A stretch of 64,000 bases of DNA from an uncultured Pelagibacteraceae bacterium (GTDB lineage Bacteria > Pseudomonadota > Alphaproteobacteria > Pelagibacterales > Pelagibacteraceae): assembly GCA_902591755.1 (NCBI GenBank), contig CACJBX010000001.1:159001-223000 (forward strand), written 5' to 3'. Positions 29,466 to 38,391 of this stretch are shown here, in pieces (position 1 is the first letter of the stretch; each line of letters begins with the position of its first letter). The notes under the pieces are model-generated. The model worked only from the letters and a program-made list of their open reading frames with translations, was not told the origin of the DNA and did no database searches. The translations under genes and the position numbers were made by a program.

Positions 29466-30617
29466 ATGAAAAATAAAATTAACCTTTTAATATCTATTTT
29501 AACTTTTCTAATAATAAGCTCTATCTCGGCATCAGCTTCAGAAAAAATAAAAATAGGACTATTATTACCTTTGAGTGGTGAGAATAAAAATATTGGGACC
29601 TCTGTTTTAAGATCTGTGAGTATGGCAGTGAATAAGATTGACAGTTCTAAACTAGAAATTCTACCAAAAAACAATTTCGATAATCCTGAACAAAACTATA
29701 TAGCTGCTAAAGAACTTTACGATAATGGTGTAAGAATTTTTATAGGTCCAATTTTTGAAAAAAATATTAAAAACTTATCAAAACTAAATGATGCAATTTT
29801 TTTATCCTTTACAAATAAACTTGAAAAAAAAGGTAACAATATTATTTCTGTTGGTGTAAATGCATTATCCCAACTTGAAGCGATTGAAAAATTTCAAAAA
29901 ATAGAAGGACTAGTTAAAACAATTTGTTTAATTCCCGAGGATCGTTTCAGAGATGAAATTGAAAAGGGTCTATCTTCAACAAATATAAAATTGAAAAAAA
30001 AATATTTTTACGAGACTGATCCAACTTTGTTAACCAAGAGAATAGAAAAAATTACCAAATACGATAGGAGAAAGCAAAATTTAGCTGACGAAATAAAAAG
30101 GGTGGAAGAGTCAGATGAGTTTAATAAAGAAAAAATAATAGAAAATTTGGAAAAAAAGGATACTCTTGGAAAAGTAAACTTTGACTCCGTGATAATTTCT
30201 GCTTTCGATGAAACACTTAAAAGTATAACGACATCTTTAATTTATACAGATGTTACACCAAAAAAAATATATTTCATTACTTTAAACCAATGGTTTGATG
30301 AGTCTTTACTTAACGAAGATAGTTCCCAGAATCTTTATTTTCCTTCAGTAAATAAAAAAAATTTTGATGAATTTAAACAGGAATATTTTAAGAAATATTC
30401 ATCTGAGCCAAATCAAATCTCTTTATTGGGTTTCGATATGGTTGGATTAATTTTTTATCTTTCTAAAGTAAATAACTTCCAATTAAATAATAAAATATTT
30501 GATCAGAAAAATACCTTCAAGGGCAAGATTGGTTTGTTTGAAATAGAGGATAAACGTATAAAACACGTTTTAAATTTTTATAAAGTGGAAAACAATAAAT
30601 TTAAAAAAATTTTTTAA
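29466..30617 (+). CDS. Periplasmic LpoA-like protein (ABC-type ligand-binding fold)
   Basis: 383 residues with an N-terminal signal peptide (LISILTFLIISSISASA). The body has the type I periplasmic-binding fold of penicillin-binding-protein activator LpoA and branched-chain amino acid receptors (KIGLLLPLSGENKNIGTSVLRSVSMAV). No lipobox Cys is visible. Position divergent from rsmI matches the rsmI-lpoA pairing of proteobacteria, so a role with peptidoglycan synthases is likely by context. Its end overlaps rdgB by 17 bases, convergent. Confidence 0.8.
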   Translation: MKNKINLLISILTFLIISSISASASEKIKIGLLLPLSGENKNIGTSVLRSVSMAVNKIDSSKLEILPKNNFDNPEQNYIAAKELYDNGVRIFIGPIFEKNIKNLSKLNDAIFLSFTNKLEKKGNNIISVGVNALSQLEAIEKFQKIEGLVKTICLIPEDRFRDEIEKGLSSTNIKLKKKYFYETDPTLLTKRIEKITKYDRRKQNLADEIKRVEESDEFNKEKIIENLEKKDTLGKVNFDSVIISAFDETLKSITTSLIYTDVTPKKIYFITLNQWFDESLLNEDSSQNLYFPSVNKKNFDEFKQEYFKKYSSEPNQISLLGFDMVGLIFYLSKVNNFQLNNKIFDQKNTFKGKIGLFEIEDKRIKHVLNFYKVENNKFKKIF

Positions 30618-31203
30618 TTTTTTTAAAGGCTTTTGCTCTATGGTCAATTTTATATTTGTGCCTTTTGCTCATCTCAGCAAAAGTTCTATTATGACCATTT
30701 GGAATAAAAATTGGATCATATCCAAATCCATTTTTTCCTTTTTTGGTTTTAGATATTTTTCCACTTACTTTACCTAAAGAATAAATTTTTTTTCTATTTG
30801 GCCAATAGATAACTAATGCACAAATAAATCTTGCTGAGACCTTTTTTGTTCTCCATTCTTTATCCTTTTTATCCAATTCTTTGTAGACCCTTTGCATTGC
30901 TTTATTGAAGTCATTTTTTTTACCTCCCCATCGAGCTGAATAAATTCCTGGTTTTTTTTTGAGAACATCAATCTCTAAACCTGAGTCGTCTGATAAACAT
31001 ATTAGATTTGTTTTTTTTGAAAAATATTTTGCTTTAATTAGCGCGTTAGATTTGAAGGTTTTGCCAGTTTCATTTGGGCTTTTGAGATTAAAATCTTTAG
31101 TTGAGAAAACTTTTACCTTTTTAGGTAATAAACTAGCAATTTCTCTCAGTTTTCCTCGATTATTAGTGCCTATTAGTATTTTAGAAATTTTTTTATTTTT
31201 CAT
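30601..31203 (-). CDS. rdgB: dITP/XTP pyrophosphatase RdgB
   Basis: House-cleaning Ham1-family enzyme hydrolysing dITP, ITP and XTP to monophosphates. 200 residues. ILIGTNNRGKLREIASLL is the substrate-binding start; LSDDSGLEIDVLKKKPGIYSARWGG holds the catalytic Asp; GKNGFGYDPIFIPNGHNRTFAEM is the closing signature. Divergent from grpE, a usual neighbourhood in alphaproteobacteria. Confidence 0.95.
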   Translation of the reverse strand: MKNKKISKILIGTNNRGKLREIASLLPKKVKVFSTKDFNLKSPNETGKTFKSNALIKAKYFSKKTNLICLSDDSGLEIDVLKKKPGIYSARWGGKKNDFNKAMQRVYKELDKKDKEWRTKKVSARFICALVIYWPNRKKIYSLGKVSGKISKTKKGKNGFGYDPIFIPNGHNRTFAEMSKRHKYKIDHRAKAFKKIKKFF

Positions 31204-31239
31204 CTAGTAAATACCAAATTTCTTACCATATAACCTTTA

Positions 31240-31818
31240 ATGCCTGAAGAAAAAAACACTATTGAGGAAAATAAAGAAGATTTAAATAAAGATAAGTCTG
31301 AAGATAATAAGGCTAAAGAAGAAAAAAAAATAAGTCCCGAAGAAAAAATAGTTGAATTAGAAGATAAACTAACAAGATCATTTGCTGAATTAGAAAATCA
31401 ACGTAGAAGATTTGAAAAAGAAAAGGATGAAGCATTTGATTATGGTGGCATGGTTTTTGCGAGAGATGCGTTAAATCTTTTAGACAATCTTGAAAGGTCA
31501 AAACAATCGATAAATAATGATCAAAACTTAGATGAAAATTCAAAGAAGAAAATTATGGACCACATAGAAATTATTTTAAATGACACATTAACAATTTTTA
31601 AGAAGAATAATATTGTGCCCGTAGTTTCTATAAATGAGAAACTTGACCCAAATAAACATCAAGCAATGATGGAGATTGAAGACGACAGTAAAGAGCCTGG
31701 AACAATTGTGCAGGAAATACAAAAAGGATTTATGTTAAAAGATAGACTTTTACGACCATCGTTAGTTGGGGTGTCAAAAAAACCACAGAAAACAAGGGAA
31801 AAAGAGCAAAAAAAATAA
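31240..31818 (+). CDS. grpE: Nucleotide-exchange factor GrpE
   Basis: Co-chaperone that releases ADP from DnaK. 192 residues: acidic/Lys-rich N-terminus (1-40), long coiled coil (about 40-105, with RSFAELENQRRRFEKEKDEA), then a beta domain with HQAMMEIEDDSKEPGTIVQEIQKGF and LLRPSLVGVS. Leads the grpE-dnaK-dnaJ set. No hrcA gene precedes it, so CIRCE-type control is not indicated. Confidence 0.95.
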   Translation: MPEEKNTIEENKEDLNKDKSEDNKAKEEKKISPEEKIVELEDKLTRSFAELENQRRRFEKEKDEAFDYGGMVFARDALNLLDNLERSKQSINNDQNLDENSKKKIMDHIEIILNDTLTIFKKNNIVPVVSINEKLDPNKHQAMMEIEDDSKEPGTIVQEIQKGFMLKDRLLRPSLVGVSKKPQKTREKEQKK

Positions 31819-31828
31819 GATATGGGAA

Positions 31829-31859
31829 CTTGTAGATCAAGAAAAAACACATATATGAG
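31829..31859 (+). promoter_or_regulatory. Sigma-32-type heat-shock promoter for dnaK
   Basis: CTTG (31829-31832), exactly 17 bases, then CATATATGAG (31850-31859). The alphaproteobacterial heat-shock consensus is CTTG-N17/18-CYTATNTNNG; only the second base of the -10 differs. It lies 18 bases before the dnaK ATG, in the 59-base grpE-dnaK gap. An RpoH gene is not in the window. Confidence 0.6.
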
Positions 31860-31877
31860 TTTCAAATATAAAAAATT

Positions 31878-33800
31878 ATGAGCAAAGTAATAGGAATAGA
31901 TTTAGGAACTACGAATTCATGTGTCTCCATAATGGAAGGTGCACAGGCAAAGGTTTTAGAAAACGCAGAAGGTGCAAGAACTACTCCTTCGGTAGTAGCT
32001 TTTACTGAAAATGATGAAAAGCTTATTGGACAGCCAGCAAAAAGACAGGCTGTCACAAACCCTGAAAACACAATTTTTGCTGTTAAAAGACTAATTGGAA
32101 GAAACTTTTCTGACCCATCAGTTAAAAAAGATATTGAAACATCTCCTTTTAAGATAATTAACTCAGAAAAAGGTGACGCTTGGATAGAAGCTAAAGGAAA
32201 AAAATATTCACCTTCTCAAATATCAGCGTTCGTTTTACAAAAAATGAAAGAGACTGCTGAAAAATATTTAGGTCAAGAAGTTACTAAAGCAGTAATTACT
32301 GTGCCAGCATATTTTAATGATGCTCAAAGACAAGCTACTAAAGATGCTGGAAAGATTGCAGGATTAGAAGTTTTAAGAATTATTAATGAACCAACTGCTG
32401 CATCGTTAGCATATGGTCTAGATAAAAAAGCAAACAAAAAGATTGCTGTTTACGACCTTGGTGGTGGAACATTTGATGTTTCGATTTTAGAATTAGGTGA
32501 TGGAGTATTTGAAGTTAAATCAACAAATGGTGATACGTTTTTAGGTGGAGAAGATTTTGATAATACTATTGTAGATTATTTGCTTTCTGAGTTTAAAAAA
32601 GATAATGGAATTGATTTAAAATCCGACAAACTTGCATTACAAAGATTAAAAGAGGCGGCAGAAAAAGCTAAAATAGAATTGTCTTCTGCGGCACAAACTG
32701 AAATAAATCTTCCTTTTATTACAGCTGATAAGACTGGTCCAAAACACATAAATTTAAAAATGACAAGAGCGAAACTTGAGGCTTTGGTTGAAGATTTAAT
32801 TAAAAGAACAATGCCACCATGCCAAACTGCTCTTAAAGATGCTGGTCTATCGGCAAGTGAAATCGACGAAATTGTTCTTGTTGGAGGTATGACAAGAATG
32901 CCAAAAATAATTGAAGAAGTTAAAAACTTCTTTGGCAAAGAACCGAATAAATCTGTTAACCCTGATGAAGTAGTTGCTATGGGCGCTGCAATTCAAGCAG
33001 GTGTACTCCAAGGTGATGTAAAAGATGTATTATTATTAGATGTAACACCTCTTTCTTTAGGTATCGAAACTTTAGGTGGTGTATCTACAAAACTGATTGA
33101 AAAAAACACAACTATTCCTACAAAGAAAAGCCAAGTTTTTTCTACAGCTGAAGATAATCAGCCAGCTGTATCAATAAGAGTTCTTCAAGGTGAAAGAGAA
33201 ATGGCTTCTGATAATAAAATTTTAGGAAACTTTGAGTTGGTTGGAATTGCTCCAGCACCAAGAGGAGTCCCTCAAATTGAAGTAACTTTTGATATTGATG
33301 CCAACGGAATAGTAAATGTTTCAGCAAAAGATAAAGGGACTGGTAAAGAACAAAAAATTCAAATTCAGGCTTCTGGAGGCTTGAGCGATGAAGAAATTAG
33401 CAAAATGGTTAAAGATGCTGAAGCAAATAAAGAAGAAGATAAGAAAAAAAGAGAGGCTGTTGATGCAAGAAATCAAGCAGACACTCTTGTGCACTCAACA
33501 GAAAAAAATTTAAAGGAACATGGTTCTAAAGTTTCTGAAGCTGATAAAAAAGCTATTGAAACCGCGGCTGCAGATTTAAGAAATGCTTTAAAAGGAACTG
33601 ATGTTGAAGTTATTAAAAAGAAAACTCAGGATTTAGTACAGGCTTCTATGAAACTTGGTGAAGCTATTTACAAATCTCAACAAAGTGCAAAACCAGCTGA
33701 AAATGCTAAAGACCAAAAACAAGAAGGAAAAAAAGACGACAACGTTGTTGATGCAGACTTTGAAGAAGTAAAAGACGAGAATAAAGAAAAAAGCGCCTAA
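31878..33800 (+). CDS. dnaK: Chaperone DnaK (Hsp70)
   Basis: 640 residues. ATPase domain (1-385) begins [20 protein letters not shown] and contains [15 protein letters not shown] and [12 protein letters not shown]; substrate-binding domain (about 390-505) and helical lid follow; the tail is charged and ends near VVDADFEEV, a typical DnaK end for co-chaperone contact. Works with GrpE before it and DnaJ after it. 26 bases separate it from dnaJ. Confidence 0.98.
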   Translation: MSKVIGIDLGTTNSCVSIMEGAQAKVLENAEGARTTPSVVAFTENDEKLIGQPAKRQAVTNPENTIFAVKRLIGRNFSDPSVKKDIETSPFKIINSEKGDAWIEAKGKKYSPSQISAFVLQKMKETAEKYLGQEVTKAVITVPAYFNDAQRQATKDAGKIAGLEVLRIINEPTAASLAYGLDKKANKKIAVYDLGGGTFDVSILELGDGVFEVKSTNGDTFLGGEDFDNTIVDYLLSEFKKDNGIDLKSDKLALQRLKEAAEKAKIELSSAAQTEINLPFITADKTGPKHINLKMTRAKLEALVEDLIKRTMPPCQTALKDAGLSASEIDEIVLVGGMTRMPKIIEEVKNFFGKEPNKSVNPDEVVAMGAAIQAGVLQGDVKDVLLLDVTPLSLGIETLGGVSTKLIEKNTTIPTKKSQVFSTAEDNQPAVSIRVLQGEREMASDNKILGNFELVGIAPAPRGVPQIEVTFDIDANGIVNVSAKDKGTGKEQKIQIQASGGLSDEEISKMVKDAEANKEEDKKKREAVDARNQADTLVHSTEKNLKEHGSKVSEADKKAIETAAADLRNALKGTDVEVIKKKTQDLVQASMKLGEAIYKSQQSAKPAENAKDQKQEGKKDDNVVDADFEEVKDENKEKSA

Positions 33801-33826
33801 GATAGCAACTATTTGTCTAATTTATT

Positions 33827-34951
33827 ATGACAAAAAGAGATTATTACGACGTCTTGGGTATAAATAAATCAGCCTCTCCGGAGCAAATAAAATCTGCTTA
33901 TAGAAAACTTGCAGTAAAATATCATCCAGACAAAAACAAAGGCGACAAAGCCTCAGAAGAAAAATTTAAAGAAGCTTCAGAAGCTTATCACGTATTATCT
34001 AACACTGAGAGAAAACAAAACTACGATAATTTCGGACACGCTGCTTTTGAAAATGGTGGTGGTGGAAGAGGAGGATTTAGTAATTTTGATTTTTCAAGCC
34101 ACTTCTCTGACATTTTTGAAGATTTTTTTGGTGAAGGTTTTGGGGGTGGTAGAAGGTCAAGAAAATCGAACAATCGAGGTTCAGATTTAAGATATGATTT
34201 ATCTATCTCATTGAATGAGGCATATACAGGTAAAAAACAAGATATAAAATTTTCTACCTCAGAAAAATGTGATACTTGTAAAGGAAGTGGATCGAAGCCT
34301 GGTTACAACGTAAGTTCATGCTCAATGTGCGACGGCCATGGTCAAGTTAGATCAAGCCAAGGTTTTTTCACTGTCCAACAGACTTGTCCACAGTGTTCTG
34401 GCTCTGGAGAACAAATAACAAATCCATGTTCAAGTTGTAGTGGCCAAGGAAAAAAACAGGCTTCGAAAAGATTATCTGTTACAATTCCAAAAGGTGTTGA
34501 TGATGGTACAAGAATAAGATTGGCAGGAAAAGGTGAGGCTGGCTCAAGAGGTGCGGGAAGTGGAGATCTTTATCTATTCATTAACGTTTATTCTCATGAT
34601 CTATTTAAAAGATCTGACGAAAACCTGTACTTTGAATGCCCTATATCAATTGCAGACGCAGCCTTGGGGTCTATTATAGAGATTCCTACTATTGATGGAG
34701 GAAAAGCTAAAATAAAAATACCTGCTGGAACCCAAAGTGGAAAACAACTTAGACTTAAAGGGAAAGGAATGCCCTATATTAGAGGTAGTGGGTATGGTGA
34801 CTTATATGTCCAACTAAATACTGAAGTACCAATCTCTTTAAATAAAGAGCAGAGAGAATTACTAGAAAAATTCAGAAAAATTGAGAATGAAAAGTCAAAC
34901 CCTAGTATTAAAAAATTCTTTGAAAAAGCTAAAAGTTTTTGGAAAAATTAA
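33827..34951 (+). CDS. dnaJ: Co-chaperone DnaJ (Hsp40)
   Basis: 374 residues. J domain (1-70) with the HPD motif in YHPDKNKGD, Gly/Phe-rich linker (about 75-115), four zinc-finger repeats (CDTCKGSG, CSMCDGHG, CPQCSGSG, CSSCSGQG; about 145-205), and C-terminal client-binding domains. Stimulates DnaK ATPase and delivers clients. A class A (type I) DnaJ, complete. Confidence 0.97.
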   Translation: MTKRDYYDVLGINKSASPEQIKSAYRKLAVKYHPDKNKGDKASEEKFKEASEAYHVLSNTERKQNYDNFGHAAFENGGGGRGGFSNFDFSSHFSDIFEDFFGEGFGGGRRSRKSNNRGSDLRYDLSISLNEAYTGKKQDIKFSTSEKCDTCKGSGSKPGYNVSSCSMCDGHGQVRSSQGFFTVQQTCPQCSGSGEQITNPCSSCSGQGKKQASKRLSVTIPKGVDDGTRIRLAGKGEAGSRGAGSGDLYLFINVYSHDLFKRSDENLYFECPISIADAALGSIIEIPTIDGGKAKIKIPAGTQSGKQLRLKGKGMPYIRGSGYGDLYVQLNTEVPISLNKEQRELLEKFRKIENEKSNPSIKKFFEKAKSFWKN

Positions 34952-34954
34952 TAA

Positions 34955-35125
34955 ATGAGTCTAGATCAAATAGTACCTGCTATTTTTTTAATAGCAGTTT
35001 TAATTTTAATAATTCCAGGATTCCTAAATTCTAATTCAAAATTTAAACAATTTATTAAAAATTTATTTATTTGGTTTTTAATTGTTGTTTCCATTATATT
35101 AATCTCATATCTTATATTTAAATGA
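34955..35125 (+). CDS. Predicted 56-residue two-span membrane protein
   Basis: ORF starting 3 bases after dnaJ. Two hydrophobic helices (about residues 7-22 and 38-54) are separated by a Lys/Ser/Asn loop (SNSKFKQFIK). Both ends short. The stop overlaps the next start as ATGA (35122-35125), so it is translationally coupled to the methyltransferase-like gene. Family not recognised; coding status is supported by the tight packing on both sides and the membrane pattern. Confidence 0.6.
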   Translation: MSLDQIVPAIFLIAVLILIIPGFLNSNSKFKQFIKNLFIWFLIVVSIILISYLIFK

Positions 35126-35907
35126 AAACTTTTACCAAAAATCCTCCAAAATGGGGTGCAGATGAAATATTAAATGAACTTGATGCATTTAAAAACCTCT
35201 ATGAACATAGGCCAATAAAAGAGAATATTCATGGAATGAGATTTCAGCACATGTTAGCAACATATTTTATACTAAAAAAATTAAATCCAAGTTATGTCAT
35301 TGAGTCTGGAGTATTTAGAGGTCAGTCTACATGGTTAATTGAAAATACTCTGCCTAACAGTAAAATTTTATCCATAGATATAAATTTAAATCAAAGGGAG
35401 TATATTTCTAAAAAAGTGAAATATTCGAACATAGATTTTAAGTATCAAGATTTTTCCAATATTCCTGAAGATACTTTAGTTTTTTTGGATGATCATGTAA
35501 ATCATTATGAAAGATTGCAGCAAGCTAAATTTTTTAATATAAAAAATATTATTCTTGAAGATAATTATCTCCCTGATAAAGGAGATTTTTATACTCTTAA
35601 TCATGTAATTAGTAATAGTGGATTTAATCACAATTATACAAAATTAAGTCTTTTAAAAACCTTTTTTGTTTTTTCTAAAGAATTAATAAAAAAACTATTT
35701 TCAAAAAAATACTACATTGCCTGTGAAAAAATTAAATTTCGACTTAGAGACTATCCTACAAACGAAAATGATTTTAAAAATATAGAAAAAAATATCAAAA
35801 CTTACTTTGAATTCCCAAATCTATCTAATGTGTTAAGTAATAAATTAGAACTTTCAAAAGATGAATTAAATTCTTATAATCATCTTACGTATATAGAACT
35901 TTATTAG
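35122..35907 (+). CDS. Methyltransferase-like protein, substrate unknown
   Basis: 261 residues. PSYVIESGVFRGQSTWLIENTLP resembles motif I of class I SAM methyltransferases (E-x-G-x-x-x-G), followed by KILSIDINLNQREYI with the acidic ribose-binding residue, and LVFLDDHVNHYERL, reminiscent of the cephalosporin-hydroxylase/Methyltransf_24 group. The C-terminal 100 residues (Lys/Tyr/Asn-rich) are unassigned. Lies between a small membrane protein and dapB in one rightward run. A glycan or natural-product-type methylation is possible, but not shown. Confidence 0.6.
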   Translation: MKTFTKNPPKWGADEILNELDAFKNLYEHRPIKENIHGMRFQHMLATYFILKKLNPSYVIESGVFRGQSTWLIENTLPNSKILSIDINLNQREYISKKVKYSNIDFKYQDFSNIPEDTLVFLDDHVNHYERLQQAKFFNIKNIILEDNYLPDKGDFYTLNHVISNSGFNHNYTKLSLLKTFFVFSKELIKKLFSKKYYIACEKIKFRLRDYPTNENDFKNIEKNIKTYFEFPNLSNVLSNKLELSKDELNSYNHLTYIELY

Positions 35908-35910
35908 ATT

Positions 35911-36687
35911 ATGAATAAAATTAATTTAGCTGTAACTGGTTGTCTAGGCCGAATGGGTCAACAAATAATCAAGTCTTCAAAATTAGATAGAAAATTTAAG
36001 ATTGTTGCACTCACAGAGAATAGAAAAATTAATAGAAAAATATCAGGAATTAAACCTGTGTTAAATGATGAAAGTGCTTTTAGAAAAGCAAATATCATTA
36101 TTGATTTTACAGTACCAAAGTGCACCTTCCAAGTTTTGAAAATGGCATCAAAACTAAAGAAAAAAGTAGTGATTGGTACTACTGGATTTTCCAAACAGGA
36201 GGAAGAATTAATAAAAAAATACTCAAGAAAGATTCCAATTTTAAAAGCAGGAAATATGAGTCTAGGAATTAATCTTTTAATGTATCTTACTGAGATCGCT
36301 TCAAGTTCGTTGGGAAATAATTTTCTAAGTAAAGTTTATGAGGTACATCACAAGCACAAAAAAGATCACCCATCAGGTACTGCCTTAATGCTAGGAAAGG
36401 GTATAGCAGTTGGCAAAAATAAAGATTTTTATAAAATGATTGGCAATAAATACTTTAACAAAAAAACTTTTCCTTACGGAAAAAAAATTAATTTTAATTC
36501 AATAAGAAAAGGTGAGACTGTTGGTGAACATGAAGTAAAGTTTTCAAGTGGTAAAGAGATTATAACTCTAAATCATGAGGCATTTGATAGAGCTTTATAT
36601 TCTGAGGGAGCTTTAGCAGCTGCTAAATGGCTTATGTCAAAAAAACCAGGACTTTACTCAATGAGGAATGTCTTAGATTTTAAATGA
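35911..36687 (+). CDS. dapB: 4-hydroxy-tetrahydrodipicolinate reductase
   Basis: Lysine and diaminopimelate pathway enzyme using NAD(P)H. 258 residues. NLAVTGCLGRMGQQI is the Rossmann glycine motif; VYEVHHKHKKDHPSGTALMLGK holds the catalytic His-His-x-x-Lys and substrate-binding residues; C-terminal HEVKFSSGKEIITLNHEAFDR is the dimer/tetramer part. Overlaps nth by 4 bases. Confidence 0.95.
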   Translation: MNKINLAVTGCLGRMGQQIIKSSKLDRKFKIVALTENRKINRKISGIKPVLNDESAFRKANIIIDFTVPKCTFQVLKMASKLKKKVVIGTTGFSKQEEELIKKYSRKIPILKAGNMSLGINLLMYLTEIASSSLGNNFLSKVYEVHHKHKKDHPSGTALMLGKGIAVGKNKDFYKMIGNKYFNKKTFPYGKKINFNSIRKGETVGEHEVKFSSGKEIITLNHEAFDRALYSEGALAAAKWLMSKKPGLYSMRNVLDFK

Positions 36688-37352
36688 GTCTGAGAGAGGC
36701 TGAAAAGAAAAAAAGAGCTAAAATAGTTCTTAAAATCTTAAACAAAACTTATCCGAAAATTTCTGTTCCATTACATAGTAGAAATGTATTCACACTTTTA
36801 ATTTCAGTTTTGCTTTCTGCTCAATGTACAGATGTAAATGTGAATAATGTCACAAAAGATATTTACCCAAAATATCACAAACCAAAACACTTCGTAAAAC
36901 TTGGTAGAAAAAAAATAGAAAAATTAATAAAAAGAATAGGTATTTTTAGGATTAAAGCTAAAAGCATTTTTAATCTTTCAAAAATATTAGTAGAAAAATA
37001 TAACGGTAAAGTTCCAAAAACTTTTCAGGAACTAGAAGAACTTCCTGGTGTTGGGCATAAAACTGCGAGTGTAGTTATGTCCCAAGGTTTTGGTCATCCT
37101 GCATTTCCAATAGATACACATATACACAGATTAGCGCAAAGGTGGGGACTTACTAATGGTAAAAATGTAGTACAAACAGAGGAAGATCTTAAAAGGTTAT
37201 TTCCTAAAAAAAGTTGGAATAAACTTCACTTACAAATAATCTATTATGGAAGGGAGTTTTGCAAAGCTCGAGATTGCTATGGAATAACTTGTAAAATTTG
37301 CTCATCTTGCTATCCTAATAGAATAAAACCAATCAAAACGAAGAAAGCTTAA
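36684..37352 (+). CDS. nth: Endonuclease III (DNA glycosylase/AP lyase)
   Basis: Base-excision repair enzyme for oxidised pyrimidines. 222 residues. Helix-hairpin-helix LPGVGHKTASVVM with catalytic Lys, and Asp in PIDTHIHRLAQRWG. The C-terminal Fe-S loop reads FCKARDCYGITCKICSSCYPN: five Cys, with spacing different from the common C-x6-C-x2-C-x5-C, so cluster ligation may differ. Lies between dapB and the PfkB kinase, each within a few bases. Confidence 0.93.
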   Translation: MSLREAEKKKRAKIVLKILNKTYPKISVPLHSRNVFTLLISVLLSAQCTDVNVNNVTKDIYPKYHKPKHFVKLGRKKIEKLIKRIGIFRIKAKSIFNLSKILVEKYNGKVPKTFQELEELPGVGHKTASVVMSQGFGHPAFPIDTHIHRLAQRWGLTNGKNVVQTEEDLKRLFPKKSWNKLHLQIIYYGREFCKARDCYGITCKICSSCYPNRIKPIKTKKA

Positions 37353-37353
37353 T

Positions 37354-38283
37354 ATGAAAATCTTAGGAATTGGAAACGCAATAGTGGACGTCATATGTAA
37401 AGTTGATGATGAATTTATAAAAAAAAATAATCTAACAAAAAGCACGATGAAATTAATTTTTGATGAGAGGGAATTTAAACAATTACTTTCAAACCTTAAA
37501 ATTGAAAAAACTGTTTCTGGTGGATCAGTGGCTAATTCAATCGTTGGATTATCACAATTAGGAAATGATGTTGGATTTATTGGTAAAGTAAATGATGATG
37601 ATCTTGGTGGAAAATATGAGGAGGGTCTTAAGACTGAGAATGTTAAATATTTTTATTCAAAAAAGAAAGAAGAGTTACCCACTGGCACATGTTTAATATT
37701 GGTTACTCCAGATTCAGAAAGAACTATGTGTACATTCCTTGGAACAGCTGGAAAAATTAATGAGAACGATGTTGACGCGAATGCCATCAAAAAAAGTGAA
37801 ATTATTTTTCTAGAGGGATATCTTTGGGATGAAGGTGATCCAAGAAAAGCATTTGATAAAGCAATAAATAATGCAAATAAAGTTGCTATGTCATTATCAG
37901 ATCAATTTTGCGTAGATAGACACAAACCTCATTTTCTAGAGTTAGTAAAAAGTAAACTAGATATAACTTTTGCTAATGAACAAGAAATTATGTCACTAAT
38001 TAATGCAAAAAATTTTGATGAGGTAATAAATTTTGCCAAAGAATTAAAAAAGTTATTAGTGATAACAAGAGGTGAAAAGGGTGCTGTTTCTATTAATGGA
38101 AGTGAAGTAACAGAATGCGGAATTAAAAAAGATCTAAAAATAGTTGATCTTACAGGTGCTGGTGATTTATTTGCGGCAGGTTTCTTACATGGTCATGTGA
38201 ATAAGATGAAGCAGAAGGAGTGTTTAGAAAAAGGAACAGAAATGTCATCAAAAGTAATTCAACAAATAGGTGCACGAATTTAA
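37354..38283 (+). CDS. PfkB-family carbohydrate/nucleoside kinase
   Basis: 309 residues. Starts MKILGIGNAIVDVI; SGGSVANSIVGLSQLG is PfkB signature 1 and DLTGAGDLFAAGFLHGH is signature 2 with the catalytic Asp. Among PfkB kinases, the NAIVD start and the overall layout resemble adenosine kinase-type proteins common in alphaproteobacteria, but the substrate cannot be fixed from sequence alone. The stop is immediately followed by the end of the convergent ArfA-like gene. Confidence 0.88.
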   Translation: MKILGIGNAIVDVICKVDDEFIKKNNLTKSTMKLIFDEREFKQLLSNLKIEKTVSGGSVANSIVGLSQLGNDVGFIGKVNDDDLGGKYEEGLKTENVKYFYSKKKEELPTGTCLILVTPDSERTMCTFLGTAGKINENDVDANAIKKSEIIFLEGYLWDEGDPRKAFDKAINNANKVAMSLSDQFCVDRHKPHFLELVKSKLDITFANEQEIMSLINAKNFDEVINFAKELKKLLVITRGEKGAVSINGSEVTECGIKKDLKIVDLTGAGDLFAAGFLHGHVNKMKQKECLEKGTEMSSKVIQQIGARI

Positions 38284-38391
38284 TTATTTTTTCTTTCTCT
38301 TAAAACTTCCTTTTCCTTTTTTTGGTTTAATGACCCTTGGCTTGTATTTTTTTGAAAATAGATCTTTAGCAATAAAGTTTTTCTTTTTCAT
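38284..38391 (-). CDS. ArfA-like ribosome-rescue peptide, 35 residues
   Basis: Very short, strongly basic ORF. The second half, YKPRVIKPKKGKGSFKRKKK, aligns with the core of ArfA (family motif FRQRV-x4-KKGKGSYxRK), which recruits RF2 to ribosomes stalled on non-stop messages. The E. coli protein is longer but is active when cut just after this region, so a 35-residue version could work. Start at 38391 overlaps the upstream regulator stop as TAATG, hence coupled. It ends at the base next to the PfkB stop. No hairpin that would create a non-stop message was seen. Confidence 0.6.
   Translation of the reverse strand: MKKKNFIAKDLFSKKYKPRVIKPKKGKGSFKRKKK

Noticed and set aside
31204-31239. Second heat-shock promoter before grpE
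   Set aside because: A CCATATAA element is present but no CTTG at a suitable distance.
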